Shown here one piece after another: positions 11,419 through 19,742 of a DNA stretch of 64,000 bases (the stretch's first letter is position 1; each line of letters begins with the position of its first letter). A program made the translations under genes and the position numbers. The notes beneath the pieces are model-generated. The model worked only from the letters and a program-made list of their open reading frames with translations. It was not told the origin of the DNA and did no database searches. This stretch comes from Citrobacter sp. Res13-Sevr-PEB04-36 (GTDB lineage: Bacteria; Pseudomonadota; Gammaproteobacteria; Enterobacterales; Enterobacteriaceae): positions 1 to 64,000 of the forward strand of contig NZ_JADABY010000029.1 of NCBI RefSeq assembly GCF_015672735.1, in the 5' to 3' direction.

Positions 11419-11451
11419 TACCCTGCGGGTGCGTTTTGTTTCAGCAGGGTA
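11419..11451 (-). repeat. Inverted repeat in the nfsB leader region
   Basis: TACCCTGC (11419-11426) and its exact complement GCAGGGTA (11444-11451) are separated by 17 bases. The repeat lies 20-55 bases upstream of the nfsB start, after ybdF. No T-run follows it, so it is not a standard terminator. It could be an operator or a leader hairpin. Confidence 0.45.
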
Positions 11452-11515
11452 CAGGGAAAGCGGCAAAAAGATAAGACAGAAAAAGGCATAAACACTTATC
11501 GGGGTTAGCGATAAA

Positions 11516-11884
11516 TCAGACGGGGCGCAGGCGTTTTTGATCCCGCTTAGGCAGGCCGTCCACCACTCTGTGCCACGAGTCGTTTACCAGGTCTGCCAGC
11601 AAGGACTCGGTGATATCGTCACCTGGGTAGACTGAAATCCAGTGCTTTTTATTCATGTGGTAACCGGGTTCAATACTGGGGTAGATCTGCTGATTGAGCA
11701 GAGACTTTTGCGGATCTGACTTCAGATTGACCAGCGGGCGTCCGTGATGCTCTGAGACCAGCATAAAAATCTTACCGCCGACCTTAAAGACGTCGTATTC
11801 CGGGCCAAACGGCCAGCAGTGTTCGGTAAATGGCAGTTCAAGCGCAAGGCGTTTTGCGCACGCATGTAATGTCTGACCGTCCAT
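11516..11884 (-). CDS. ybdF: YbdF, MmcQ/YjbR-family protein
   Basis: A small cytoplasmic protein of 122 residues in the MmcQ/YjbR (DUF419) family, which has a CyaY-like double-wing fold and no assigned enzymatic role. The start at 11884 ([15 protein letters not shown]) gives the E. coli length. The frame is open for 10 more codons upstream, but those lie inside ramR. Its ATG overlaps the ramR stop (TAATG), so the two are translationally coupled. Typical segments are [17 protein letters not shown] and [15 protein letters not shown]. Confidence 0.92.
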   Translation of the reverse strand: MDGQTLHACAKRLALELPFTEHCWPFGPEYDVFKVGGKIFMLVSEHHGRPLVNLKSDPQKSLLNQQIYPSIEPGYHMNKKHWISVYPGDDITESLLADLVNDSWHRVVDGLPKRDQKRLRPV

Positions 11885-12465
11885 TATTTTTCCTCGCGGG
11901 TGAGGGCGCGCCACATGGTTTCAAACCCCATGGCAATGTATTCATCGGCGCGGGCAGGGGTGCGGGTAGCAAATTCCATTGTGGTTTCAGCCAGCGACAG
12001 AAAAAGCGCGTCACCAAAGGCGCGATACTCGTCGGACATAAACTCCGGGCGCACCGAGCGATGACAAAAATCGCGCAGTTCGGGGAACATATCTTCAGCC
12101 CGTTGCTCGGTTTCTTTGGTGATTTTCTCGCTGACGGCAAGCTGGCGGATGGCGCGATGCCCGGCGGTGTTACGCAGGCCCCAACTTATGTAGCTATTCC
12201 AGATGAAGTGAATCATGGTCTTGGCATCGGTCACTGAACGGTCCTGAATGGCCATCATTGACTGGTACATATCGTGCTTTAAATGGAGGTAAAGTTCGTT
12301 GATGAGGTCATCTTTTGTCGCGAAATAGCGAAACAAGGTTCCCTCAGCAACGCCTGCATTGCGGGCAATGACGGCGGTAGAGGCCGCAATGCCGGACTGC
12401 GCAAATGCTGTGGTTGCAGCTTCCAGTAATGCCAGTTTTTTATCTTCACTCTTCGGACGCGCCAC
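11884..12465 (-). CDS. ramR: TetR-family repressor RamR
   Basis: A 193-residue TetR-family repressor that matches Salmonella RamR along its length. The N-terminal helix-turn-helix ([25 protein letters not shown]) and the C-terminal end (RALTREEK) are nearly the same. RamR represses ramA; loss-of-function mutations raise RamA and AcrAB-TolC efflux and cause multidrug resistance. Bile acids and several drugs are known ligands of the Salmonella protein. The gene reads away from romA-ramA, with the RamR operator in the divergent gap. It looks intact here, so the strain is not an obvious ramR-null mutant. It overlaps the ybdF start by one base. Confidence 0.95.
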   Translation of the reverse strand: MARPKSEDKKLALLEAATTAFAQSGIAASTAVIARNAGVAEGTLFRYFATKDDLINELYLHLKHDMYQSMMAIQDRSVTDAKTMIHFIWNSYISWGLRNTAGHRAIRQLAVSEKITKETEQRAEDMFPELRDFCHRSVRPEFMSDEYRAFGDALFLSLAETTMEFATRTPARADEYIAMGFETMWRALTREEK

Positions 12466-12554
12466 TACACTTTACCCTTAAGTCTGTTAAAAACACGATT
12501 GAATCACGGCCTTCACAGCACCGCAACGGCGAATGTCAAAGATTGAAAATCATC

Positions 12555-12582
12555 TTGACGGCGAACTTTCTATTTCTATAAT
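12555..12582 (+). promoter_or_regulatory. romA-ramA sigma-70 promoter
   Basis: A near-consensus promoter: -35 TTGACG at 12555-12560, 16-base spacer, and a perfect -10 TATAAT at 12577-12582. Transcription would begin near 12589, about 65 bases before romA. The RamR operator overlaps its -10 and start region. Confidence 0.8.
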
Positions 12583-12600
12583 GAGTGCTTACTCACTCAT
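12581..12600 (+). promoter_or_regulatory. RamR operator
   Basis: The inverted repeat ATGAGTG-N6-CACTCAT is exactly the operator described for RamR in Salmonella. It overlaps the last two bases of the -10 and covers the predicted transcription start, so bound RamR should block RNA polymerase directly. Confidence 0.92.
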
Positions 12601-12654
12601 AATCAAGAGTCAGTCGCGCAAACCAACGGAAAGGGGCGCGTTTAAGGTCAGGAT

Positions 12655-13767
12655 ATGAAGCGTCTCACCGTTTGTGTGGTTGTTATTATGCTCATTGCCG
12701 CTGCTGCAAGTTTACCGTTTGTACTTAATGCCGGGTTCGGTCAGGCGCCGCAAGGGGCACAGCTGAGTCAGGTTGAACAGTCACCACACTATCGTGAAGG
12801 ACAGTTTCACAATCAGGTACCCACGCCGGGCTATACCGGCAACAAAGGCATGCTGGCAGCCTGGTGGGAATTTCTGGTCGCAAAGCGCGAAAATGCCCGC
12901 CCTGCGCAGCCGCTACCGCTGGTGGCAACCGAACTCGCGCACCTGTCACCGCAGCAGGATACTCTCGTCTGGTTGGGGCATTCCTCGTGGTATTTGCAGC
13001 TGGCGGGTCAACGCATTCTGATCGACCCGGTATTGAGTAACTACGCTGCGCCGTTTTCATTTCTGAATAAAGCCTTTGCCTGGGAGTATCCGTGGACGGC
13101 ACAAAACATGCCGGAAATCGATCTGCTCATCATCTCGCACGACCACTATGATCACCTGGATCTCGCCACCATTAAGGCGTTAATGCCGAAGATTAAACGG
13201 GTGATTACGCCGCTTGGCGTCGGGTCGCATCTGCGGTACTGGGGAATGAACAGCCAGATAATTGAAGAGCGGGACTGGAATCAGTCCGTCAGAGTGACGG
13301 ACTCACTGATTGTACATGTCCTGCCGGCACGGCATTTTTCGGGGCGCGGCATCAAGCGTAACCAGACCTTGTGGGCCAGTTTTATGTTTGAAACGCCGGA
13401 ACAGAACGTTTATTACAGCGGAGACTCTGGTTACGGGCCGCATTTTAAAGCGATTGGCGAACAGTTCGGCACGGTCGATGTGGCGATTATGGAGAACGGT
13501 CAATATGACCAGGACTGGAAGTTCATTCATATGATGCCGGAAGAGACCGCGCAGGCATCCGCCGATCTCCATGCTAAAGCCGTTGTGCCCGGTCATGCCG
13601 GTCGTTTTGTACTGGCGAAACATAGCTGGGACGATCCCTACAAGCGTCTGGCGCTGGCCAGCCGTCTCAAAGATTACCGTCTGCTGACGCCGATGCTGGG
13701 TGAGCCGGTCGTACTGTCCGAACCGGACCAACCGTTCACGGCCTGGTGGCAGCCAGCGGCTCAATAA
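12655..13767 (+). CDS. romA: Metallo-beta-lactamase-fold protein RomA
   Basis: A 370-residue protein with a hydrophobic N-terminal segment (about 5-27) that is either a membrane anchor or an uncleaved signal. A metallo-hydrolase domain of the UlaG/NAPE-PLD-like branch follows. The metal-binding motif is clear: His162, His164, Asp166 and His167 (SHDHYDHLD). Further ligands come from LPARHFSGRG, YYSGDSGYG and VPGHAGRF. It is the gene just before ramA in Klebsiella, Enterobacter and Citrobacter and is known there as romA, originally linked to reduced outer-membrane protein levels. Its substrate is unknown. It is co-transcribed with ramA, 15 bases apart, from the RamR-controlled promoter. Confidence 0.9.
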   Translation: MKRLTVCVVVIMLIAAAASLPFVLNAGFGQAPQGAQLSQVEQSPHYREGQFHNQVPTPGYTGNKGMLAAWWEFLVAKRENARPAQPLPLVATELAHLSPQQDTLVWLGHSSWYLQLAGQRILIDPVLSNYAAPFSFLNKAFAWEYPWTAQNMPEIDLLIISHDHYDHLDLATIKALMPKIKRVITPLGVGSHLRYWGMNSQIIEERDWNQSVRVTDSLIVHVLPARHFSGRGIKRNQTLWASFMFETPEQNVYYSGDSGYGPHFKAIGEQFGTVDVAIMENGQYDQDWKFIHMMPEETAQASADLHAKAVVPGHAGRFVLAKHSWDDPYKRLALASRLKDYRLLTPMLGEPVVLSEPDQPFTAWWQPAAQ

Positions 13768-13782
13768 AAAAGGGAGATAACG

Positions 13783-14124
13783 ATGACGATTTCTGCACAA
13801 GTTATCGAGACGATTGTCGAATGGATTGATGATAATTTGAATCAACCATTACGCATTGATGATATTGCCCGCCACGCGGGGTATTCAAAATGGCATCTGC
13901 AACGTCTGTTTATGCAGTATAAAGGTGAGAGTATCGGGCGCTACATTCGCGAGCGTAAACTGCTGCTGGCGGCGCGTGATTTACGTGATACCGACCAGAA
14001 AGTGTACGATATCTGCCTGAAGTACGGTTTCGATTCGCAGCAGACCTTCACGCGAATCTTCACCCGCACGTTCAGTCAGCCCCCCGGCGCGTACCGCAAA
14101 GAAAACCACAGCCGTACGCATTAA
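13783..14124 (+). CDS. ramA: AraC/XylS-family activator RamA
   Basis: A 113-residue single-domain AraC-type activator, almost identical to Salmonella and Klebsiella RamA (MTISAQVIETIVEWIDDNLNQPLRIDDIA...). The two helix-turn-helix motifs are at about residues 27-50 (DDIARHAGYSKWHLQRLF) and 76-98 (YDICLKYGFDSQQTFTRIF). RamA, a relative of MarA and SoxS, binds mar boxes and raises AcrAB-TolC efflux while lowering OmpF, giving multidrug resistance. It lacks an effector domain, so activity is set by its amount, which is controlled by RamR and Lon. E. coli K-12 has no orthologue. A clear ribosome binding site (GGGAGATAACG) precedes the ATG. It converges with ybdJ. Confidence 0.96.
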   Translation: MTISAQVIETIVEWIDDNLNQPLRIDDIARHAGYSKWHLQRLFMQYKGESIGRYIRERKLLLAARDLRDTDQKVYDICLKYGFDSQQTFTRIFTRTFSQPPGAYRKENHSRTH

Positions 14125-14145
14125 CGACGCAGGATTCTCGCGGGG

Positions 14146-14394
14146 CTAATCTGCCAGCGAGAACCAGCGTCGCCAGATAAATCGCAGAATAAAATACTCA
14201 ATCACCCCAAGCAGTAAAAACCACAAGCAAAATAGCAACGTGTAAAACTGGTTAAGATCCATCAAATGAAAGGTGGCGACGAGTTTTTGCGCCAGCGCCA
14301 GACCAAGCGAAGGTGCGGGCAGCAGCAGACAGGACAGAAAAGCCAACAGCAGGATCCCGGCGGCGGTCATCAGTGATTCAAGTGGGTGTTTCAT
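14146..14394 (-). CDS. ybdJ: Small inner-membrane protein YbdJ
   Basis: An 82-residue DUF1158 protein with two long hydrophobic segments (about 8-37 and 48-72), nearly identical to E. coli YbdJ. The C terminus WRRWFSLAD is conserved. Its function is unknown. It follows ybdK in the same direction with a 66-base gap and no obvious ribosome binding site, so it is probably read from the ybdK transcript. Confidence 0.9.
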   Translation of the reverse strand: MKHPLESLMTAAGILLLAFLSCLLLPAPSLGLALAQKLVATFHLMDLNQFYTLLFCLWFLLLGVIEYFILRFIWRRWFSLAD

Positions 14395-14460
14395 AAAATT
14401 GTTAAACTTGAGTTAAAAGAGCATTGTCCGGGATCTCTTGTGCTAACGCAAACCCCCCGC

Positions 14461-15579
14461 TTAACGCCCCGCCCAGATCTCACAATGTTTTTTCACCAGT
14501 CCGCTTAGCGATCCGCCATCGGCCACGAAATCGCGTATACGCTGGGCTTCGTTGTGCCCATTTTTTACCTGCTGGCGTAAGGCGTCAATGGCACTGGCGG
14601 CACCTACTTTACTCGCCGAGGGGGCGACAAGCTCCAGCAGTCGAAGCGTATCATCTGCCAGGCGATGATGACTGCCGGTATGCACGTCGGTGACTATCCC
14701 TTCCAGACCAAAGCGACAGGCCTGAAAACGGTTAAATTTATACAGCAGGTAATCTCGCTCCTGGTGTTTGAAGGGACGATCTTTCAGCAGCCAGTGGGCC
14801 GTGGCTTGAATGAGTCCGGCCATGTTGATCGCATGTTCGAGGGTGAGCGGGGTGTCCATTACGCGAACTTCTACCGTACCAAAGTGCGGACTTGGGCGGA
14901 TGTCCCAGTGCAAATCCTTAATGCTGTCAACGAGGCTGGTGTATGCGAGTCGGCGAAACAATCCCTCAAATTCCTGCCAGTTGTTAACCCACGGCATCGG
15001 ACCGTTATCGGGAAATCCTGAGAAGATATTGAGTCGAGCGCAGGCAAATTGGGTATCAGCTTCCTGCATATATGGCGAGGCGGCAGACAGCGCAATAAAA
15101 TGCGGCACAAAGCGCGACAGGCCATGCAGCAGGTAAATGGCGTCGTCGCCGTGGGTACAGCCTACGTGGACATGCTGGCCAAACACCGTTGCCTGCTGAA
15201 TAAGATAACCAAAATTTTCCAGGTTGCGGCGGTAGCGTTCGTCATCGCACACTTCCTGACGTCGCCATGTCTGAAACGGGTGCGTGCCGCCGCCGCAGAT
15301 CTCGAGATGATACTCTGCCGCTGTCCGCAGAATTATCTGCTGCATGGCAGAAAACTCTGCTGCTGCTTGGTCAATGTTGCGACAGACCCCGGTTGCCATC
15401 TCCAGCATGCTTTCAGTGATATCGTGCTTCACTTCTCCGGCGGTGAGCTGCGGCTTCACGGCGTCAATCAGACGGGAAGAGTCCTGGCTCAGGTCATAGC
15501 CTGGCGGATTGACCACCTGCATTTCCAGCTCAATGCCTAATGTAAACGGTTCGGAGACATGAAAGTCGGGTAGTGGCAT
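14461..15579 (-). CDS. ybdK: Carboxylate-amine ligase YbdK
   Basis: A 372-residue ATP-dependent ligase of the GCS2 (glutamate-cysteine ligase type 2) family. E. coli YbdK has weak gamma-glutamylcysteine ligase activity in vitro, and its physiological substrate is not settled. N-terminal [11 protein letters not shown] and central CGGGTHPF and [13 protein letters not shown] segments supply the metal and ATP sites of this fold. The start at 15579 follows AAGGGAACACT. In E. coli hokE and entD follow upstream; here an ERIC-flanked accessory block takes that place. Confidence 0.93.
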   Translation of the reverse strand: MPLPDFHVSEPFTLGIELEMQVVNPPGYDLSQDSSRLIDAVKPQLTAGEVKHDITESMLEMATGVCRNIDQAAAEFSAMQQIILRTAAEYHLEICGGGTHPFQTWRRQEVCDDERYRRNLENFGYLIQQATVFGQHVHVGCTHGDDAIYLLHGLSRFVPHFIALSAASPYMQEADTQFACARLNIFSGFPDNGPMPWVNNWQEFEGLFRRLAYTSLVDSIKDLHWDIRPSPHFGTVEVRVMDTPLTLEHAINMAGLIQATAHWLLKDRPFKHQERDYLLYKFNRFQACRFGLEGIVTDVHTGSHHRLADDTLRLLELVAPSASKVGAASAIDALRQQVKNGHNEAQRIRDFVADGGSLSGLVKKHCEIWAGR

Positions 15580-15610
15580 AGTGTTCCCTTGAGCGTTGAT
15601 TTTTAATCAG

Positions 15611-15740
15611 TATATACTCGTCGTCTTTCGAGCCGCAGGTGCGTTGACAGCGCCTGCTCATCCTGGTCACTTACTCTAGTAAGCTCCCAGGAATTTGCAG
15701 TCTTGTCGCCTTCCTGCAACTCGAAATCCTTAGAGTATAG
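15611..15740 (+). repeat. ERIC element (copy A)
   Basis: A degenerate enterobacterial repetitive intergenic consensus (ERIC/IRU) element of about 130 bases. The core CTCATCCTGGTCACTTACT, then TAAGCTCCCAGGAATT and CGCCTTCCTGCAACTCG, follow the ERIC consensus in order, and terminal TATA-like ends are present. It lies just upstream of ybdK. Confidence 0.85.
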
Positions 15741-15809
15741 AAGGGCTGACGGTTTTCCGTACGGTAAGGGAAATTCACATCCTGCGCTTTGAACGTAAAA
15801 TGACTGGTG

Positions 15810-15933
15810 CTATACCCTAAATAATTCGAGTTGCTTAAAGGCGGCAAGGGAGTGAGTCCCCAGGAGCATAGATAACTATGTGACTGGAGTGAGCGTAGCC
15901 AACACATAAGCAACTTGAAGTATGACGGGTATA
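15810..15933 (-). repeat. ERIC element (copy B, inverted)
   Basis: A closer match to the ERIC consensus, in the opposite orientation to copy A. It runs from CTATACCCTAAATAATTCGA through GAGTCCCCAGGAGCATAG and GTGACTGGAGTGAGCG to CTTGAAGTATGACGGGTATA. Seventy bases separate the two copies, so the pair could form a large cruciform or hairpin. The 388-base gap between ybdK and the acetyltransferase gene is nearly all ERIC sequence. Confidence 0.92.
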
Positions 15934-15967
15934 TAACCGTTTTTCGCTTTCACTACAGGGGGGAACA

Positions 15968-16672
15968 GTGCCGGAAATCAATCTCTATGGACAGACGGTA
16001 GGCGATGCTCTGCCGGACTGGAAGAGTGCGTCAGTGCTGCCGCGAAGTGGACTGGAAGGACGCTATTGCCGTCTTGAGGTACTGGACGCCGACAGCCATG
16101 CCGCCGATTTGTTTGACGCCTATGCGCAAGCACCTGACGAACGAGACTGGACCTGGCTTGCCAGCGAGCGGCCGACTAGCGTTGCGACAGCGGCCCAATG
16201 GGTGGTGGGAAAATCCACTGACGCCGGGCTGGTTCCCTACGCAGTTATCGATTTACGCTCCGGGCGAGCTGTCGGGCTGGTATGCTTTATGGCGATCGAC
16301 TGCGAGAACGGCTCGGTCGAGATTGGCCACGTGACCTGGTCGCCGCGCATGAAAAATACGGTGTTGGGCACGGAAACCGTCTGGCTACTGCTGCGGCAGG
16401 CATTTGCCCTCGGGTATCGTCGTGTGGAGTGGAAATGTGACTCGCTGAACGTTGCATCCCGCCGGGCAGCGGAGCGCTTAGGCTTTGTCTTTGAAGGACG
16501 CTTTCGCCAGAAAATCGTGCGCAAGGGCCGTAACCGCGACAGCGACTGGCTATCTATTATTGACGGCGAGTGGCCACAACGCGACGCCGTTTTACAACGC
16601 TGGCTGGCCCCGGAAAACTTTGATGCACAGGGACAGCAGCGTCAGTCACTGGCGGCGTGTCAGCAGGAATAG
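15968..16672 (+). CDS. GNAT-family N-acetyltransferase (RimJ/RimL type)
   Basis: A 234-residue acetyltransferase of the RimJ/RimL-like GNAT group (COG1670 type). The fold's acetyl-CoA region is visible around GHVTWSPRMKNTVLGTETVWLLLRQAF (about 127-153), followed by CDSLNVASRRAAERLGFVFEGRFR, a classic motif B of this group. It starts with GTG at 15968 behind a strong AGGGGGG site. The acceptor substrate is unknown. It is the first gene of the accessory block, between an ERIC pair and a convergent bidirectional terminator, and is not part of the sugar operons. Confidence 0.82.
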   Translation: MPEINLYGQTVGDALPDWKSASVLPRSGLEGRYCRLEVLDADSHAADLFDAYAQAPDERDWTWLASERPTSVATAAQWVVGKSTDAGLVPYAVIDLRSGRAVGLVCFMAIDCENGSVEIGHVTWSPRMKNTVLGTETVWLLLRQAFALGYRRVEWKCDSLNVASRRAAERLGFVFEGRFRQKIVRKGRNRDSDWLSIIDGEWPQRDAVLQRWLAPENFDAQGQQRQSLAACQQE

Positions 16673-16686
16673 AGAGTTTCATCTTT

Positions 16687-16728
16687 AATATTTAGCCCGC
16701 ATTCAGCAATGACTGCGGGCTAAATATT
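16687..16728. terminator. Bidirectional terminator between acetyltransferase and kinase genes
   Basis: A perfect 15-base inverted repeat (AATATTTAGCCCGCA / TGCGGGCTAAATATT) with a 12-base loop, GC-rich at the loop end and A/T-rich at the outer ends. It lies between two convergent genes and can act in both directions. Confidence 0.85.
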
Positions 16729-16741
16729 TTGTGCCAGAGTG

Positions 16742-18253
16742 TCATGGAAGCATCTGCCAACGGGTGCGCTCTATGGCACTTTGCCACTCGTACCAACGTT
16801 GTTGCAATCGCTCGTGACGCTTGATATCCGGCTGGAACGACACATGATCCGGTAGATAACGTCGAAGTTGGTTGGTCTCGATGCCAAGCAGTGTCTTGCG
16901 AGCCAGCAGCGCCGCGCCAGTGGCGGAAAGTTCAGGAACATCGCTACGCATTACCGGACACCCCAGTAAATCAGCCTGATACTGCATCAGCCAGTCATTT
17001 TTAGTCGGGCCGCCATCGACCATTAATGCGTTGAGTCTGAAACCGCTGTGCTGACGCATTGCCAGTACTACATCGGCAATCTGATAGGTGATTGACTCCA
17101 ACGCTGCGCGAACCAGATGTGCACGTTTTACACCGCGGCTGAGGCCCTGAATTAACCCTCGGGCATTTTCATCCCACCAGGGGGCACCCAGCCCGGTGAG
17201 CGCGGGAACAAAATAGACCCCTAATGTGGAATCGACCGTTGCGGGAAGCGTATTTAACGCGTGCAGTAGTTGGTCTTCCGACAATTCACTTAACCCGGTG
17301 CTATCTGCCATCCAGGCCACGGCATCACCGGTATGTGGAATGTTGCCTTCCAGACCGTAGACCAGCGTTTCACCGTCATGCCAGGCGATGGTGGTGGCCA
17401 GTGTATTAACATCACATTGGGTCGATAATACCGGTGCCATCACCGATGAACCGGTGCCGTAAGTTGCTTTAACGCCACCTTCTGCGCCCAGGCTGTGGGC
17501 GAATAGCGCGGCATGAGAATCGCCAATCATCGCCAGTATGGGGATCCCGTCGGGGATGGTCGCCAGGCCTTTCGTCACGCCAAAATAGTGACTGGAAGGG
17601 CAAACCTCTGGCAGCGCGTGTTGCGGAATACCAAACAGTGCCAGCATCTCGTCATCCCAGTGCGCACTGTTCAGATTGAGCAACTGCGTGCGCGAAGCAT
17701 TGGACACGTCGCAACGGAATGCTTCGCCCTGAGTCAGGTTCCACAGTAACCAGCTATCAATGGTTCCAAGGCAAATGTCTCCTTGCTGCGCGAGAGTCAT
17801 GCCGTTGGGTACGGACTCCAGCAGCCAGCGCATTTTAGAGGCGGAGAAGAGCGGGGCGATGGGTAACCCGGTGGCGGATTTGATCTGCGCTTCTCGTCCC
17901 TGTTCGCGTAACGTGCGGCAAAAATCTGCCGTGCGCGAGCATTGCCAGGTAATGGCGGGGCCGAGTGGTTGCCCGCTGGAGCGATACCACCCCATGGCAG
18001 TTTCACGTTGATTACTGATAGCCAGAGCGGCGACGCGCTCCGTACCGACGGCGGCGATAGCCTGTGCCACAACATCCAGGGATGCTGTAAGCAGCGCTTC
18101 GCCAGACTGCTCGACCCAGCCTTCGCGAGGAGTGTGGATAGTCAGTGCGCGAGAGAACTTCGCCACCACATTTCCCACACCGTCCAGCGCGACGGCTTTA
18201 GCATTGGTAGTACCTTCATCAAGCGCAATAATGATGTCTTTCTTTGCTGACAT
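16742..18253 (-). CDS. FGGY-family sugar kinase
   Basis: A 503-residue carbohydrate kinase. The N-terminal ATP-binding loop is DEGTTNAKAV (12-21), a glycerol-kinase-like form of the FGGY motif. Later segments WQCSRTADFC, GDSHAALFAHSLGAEGGVKATYGTGSSVM and DGGPTKNDWLMQYQADLLGCPV are those of FGGY kinases. It is the last gene of the operon transketolase N - transketolase C - isomerase - kinase, and starts 33 bases after the isomerase stop. It most likely phosphorylates the ketose made by the isomerase, giving the substrate for the split transketolase. In the known D-apiose route the FGGY kinase AplK makes apulose 4-phosphate; that is the best fit, but it is an inference from gene content. Confidence 0.85.
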   Translation of the reverse strand: MSAKKDIIIALDEGTTNAKAVALDGVGNVVAKFSRALTIHTPREGWVEQSGEALLTASLDVVAQAIAAVGTERVAALAISNQRETAMGWYRSSGQPLGPAITWQCSRTADFCRTLREQGREAQIKSATGLPIAPLFSASKMRWLLESVPNGMTLAQQGDICLGTIDSWLLWNLTQGEAFRCDVSNASRTQLLNLNSAHWDDEMLALFGIPQHALPEVCPSSHYFGVTKGLATIPDGIPILAMIGDSHAALFAHSLGAEGGVKATYGTGSSVMAPVLSTQCDVNTLATTIAWHDGETLVYGLEGNIPHTGDAVAWMADSTGLSELSEDQLLHALNTLPATVDSTLGVYFVPALTGLGAPWWDENARGLIQGLSRGVKRAHLVRAALESITYQIADVVLAMRQHSGFRLNALMVDGGPTKNDWLMQYQADLLGCPVMRSDVPELSATGAALLARKTLLGIETNQLRRYLPDHVSFQPDIKRHERLQQRWYEWQSAIERTRWQMLP

Positions 18254-18286
18254 GGTCTTCTCCAGCCCCTCTTTTATCCCTGAGTA

Positions 18287-19705
18287 TTAGCGATGGAAAA
18301 AGGTGTCCACCCCAAGGTAGCGGGTGAAGGCTTCGTGCAGTACCTCGGCGCTGGCGGAATGGTTCATCGCGACGTGGTGTTCAAAACCGTTGCGACAGAT
18401 CCATGCCAGTAATTTCTCCAGATGAGGTACCTGAATCACTGCGCGACAGCCGACCGTATCCAGCGGATCGTCTACCGATTGACCTTCGCCAACGTAGGCT
18501 TTGATCTCACCGGTTAAATCATCCGTGCTCAGGCGGAAGTAAGTCAGTTCACCACTTTTCATCCGACCGTGTACCGCACCGCAGGTGTTCTCTTTCCCAA
18601 CGGTGGTACCGATGATATCGGCGGTGCCCATCTTCGGGCTTTCCAGACTGGCTGAGGCAAAGTTACCGCAATGGAACAGCACACATTTATCACGATCGTC
18701 GCCGAAGTTGTTATTCCAGTCAGCAATCGAGGCCGGGCTTAAATTACTGCTGGCGAGGGCGTACATTGACAAGGCGCCCATCACATCCACTTCGCAGGCG
18801 CTGGGCATTAACTGCCCGGACATCACGCTCATGATTGAGCATACATTGATGCCCAAATTTTCCTGCAGCGAGGTCCAGCACTGGATAGCTGTGGTATCGA
18901 TATCGTTGGCAATGACCCATTCGCTGATGACGACAAACAGTTTTGCCATCGTGACCAGTTTTTCGGCAGGGATGGCGCTGGCGTCGGCGTTATCCAGCAG
19001 TAAGCGGCGTTTTTCATCCACGCGGATATCGTCATCGCGCAGACATTTGATGCGGGTAAAGACTTCAGACAGATCCAGTGTTTCAACGGCGATACCCAGC
19101 CTTTCGAGTAACTTTTCACTGTAGCGGACGGTATTAAACCCGGCTGGCCGCGCGCCGATGGCACCAACGCGCACGCCGCGCATACTGGTGACAACGCGGC
19201 AAATTTGCTCGAAGCGCTTCAGGTCTTGTTCAAACACACTGCCTGCCAGGTCGCAGACATGTTGGGTGGTCAGGGTGAATGGAATGCCGTACTGGCGCAG
19301 GTTATTGCACAGGGAAATTTTACCGCAGAAGCTGTCACGGCGCGTAGCGAGCCCCATTTTATCGAGATTGTCTTCCTGCGCCTGAACCAGTACCGGAACG
19401 TTCAGGCCGGAAAGACGCAGCGTTTCCGCTATCGCCTTTTCATCACCAAAGTTAGGCAGCAGTACCACAACACCGTGAATATCGTCGCGATGTGTGCGGA
19501 AGAGTTCAGCACAAATTTTCGCATCCTGGCGGCTTTCGACCCCGCCGAGTTCCGTCTGTGTATCGTCGAGCATAATGGTTTTTATGCCCAGTCGGTCAAA
19601 GAGTGCGTTGGCTTGTTCGCGGGCTTCAGCGACCAGATAGCTCGGGAAAAATCCCCGGTTACCAATAATCACTGCCATGGTGAGCTGTTGAGGGATACGT
19701 GACAT
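18287..19705 (-). CDS. L-fucose/arabinose isomerase-like protein
   Basis: A 472-residue member of the L-fucose isomerase-like fold family (aldose-ketose isomerases that use a divalent metal). The N-terminal part (VIIGNRGFFPSYLV, then VVLLPNFGDEKAIAETLR and VPVLVQAQED) and the C-terminal part (FHCGNFA, GEGQSVDDPLDTVGCRAVIQVP, NGFEHHVAMNHS) look like the two substrate-binding domains. A ribosome binding site (GGAGAAAGCG) precedes the ATG. Context gives it the first catalytic step: aldose to ketose, then phosphorylation by the next gene's kinase. It is not close to E. coli FucI or AraA, so the sugar is not necessarily fucose or arabinose. Confidence 0.75.
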   Translation of the reverse strand: MSRIPQQLTMAVIIGNRGFFPSYLVAEAREQANALFDRLGIKTIMLDDTQTELGGVESRQDAKICAELFRTHRDDIHGVVVLLPNFGDEKAIAETLRLSGLNVPVLVQAQEDNLDKMGLATRRDSFCGKISLCNNLRQYGIPFTLTTQHVCDLAGSVFEQDLKRFEQICRVVTSMRGVRVGAIGARPAGFNTVRYSEKLLERLGIAVETLDLSEVFTRIKCLRDDDIRVDEKRRLLLDNADASAIPAEKLVTMAKLFVVISEWVIANDIDTTAIQCWTSLQENLGINVCSIMSVMSGQLMPSACEVDVMGALSMYALASSNLSPASIADWNNNFGDDRDKCVLFHCGNFASASLESPKMGTADIIGTTVGKENTCGAVHGRMKSGELTYFRLSTDDLTGEIKAYVGEGQSVDDPLDTVGCRAVIQVPHLEKLLAWICRNGFEHHVAMNHSASAEVLHEAFTRYLGVDTFFHR

Positions 19706-19742
19706 CGCTTTCTCCAGTAAGTGTTCTGCAGTTGTTATTGTT

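Noticed and set aside
12513-12532. Possible mar/ram box (ACAGCAC...) upstream of the romA promoter
   Set aside because: Only the first half of the AYnGCAC-N5-RYYAAAY motif fits; the second half is wrong. RamA autoregulation through it is not supported.
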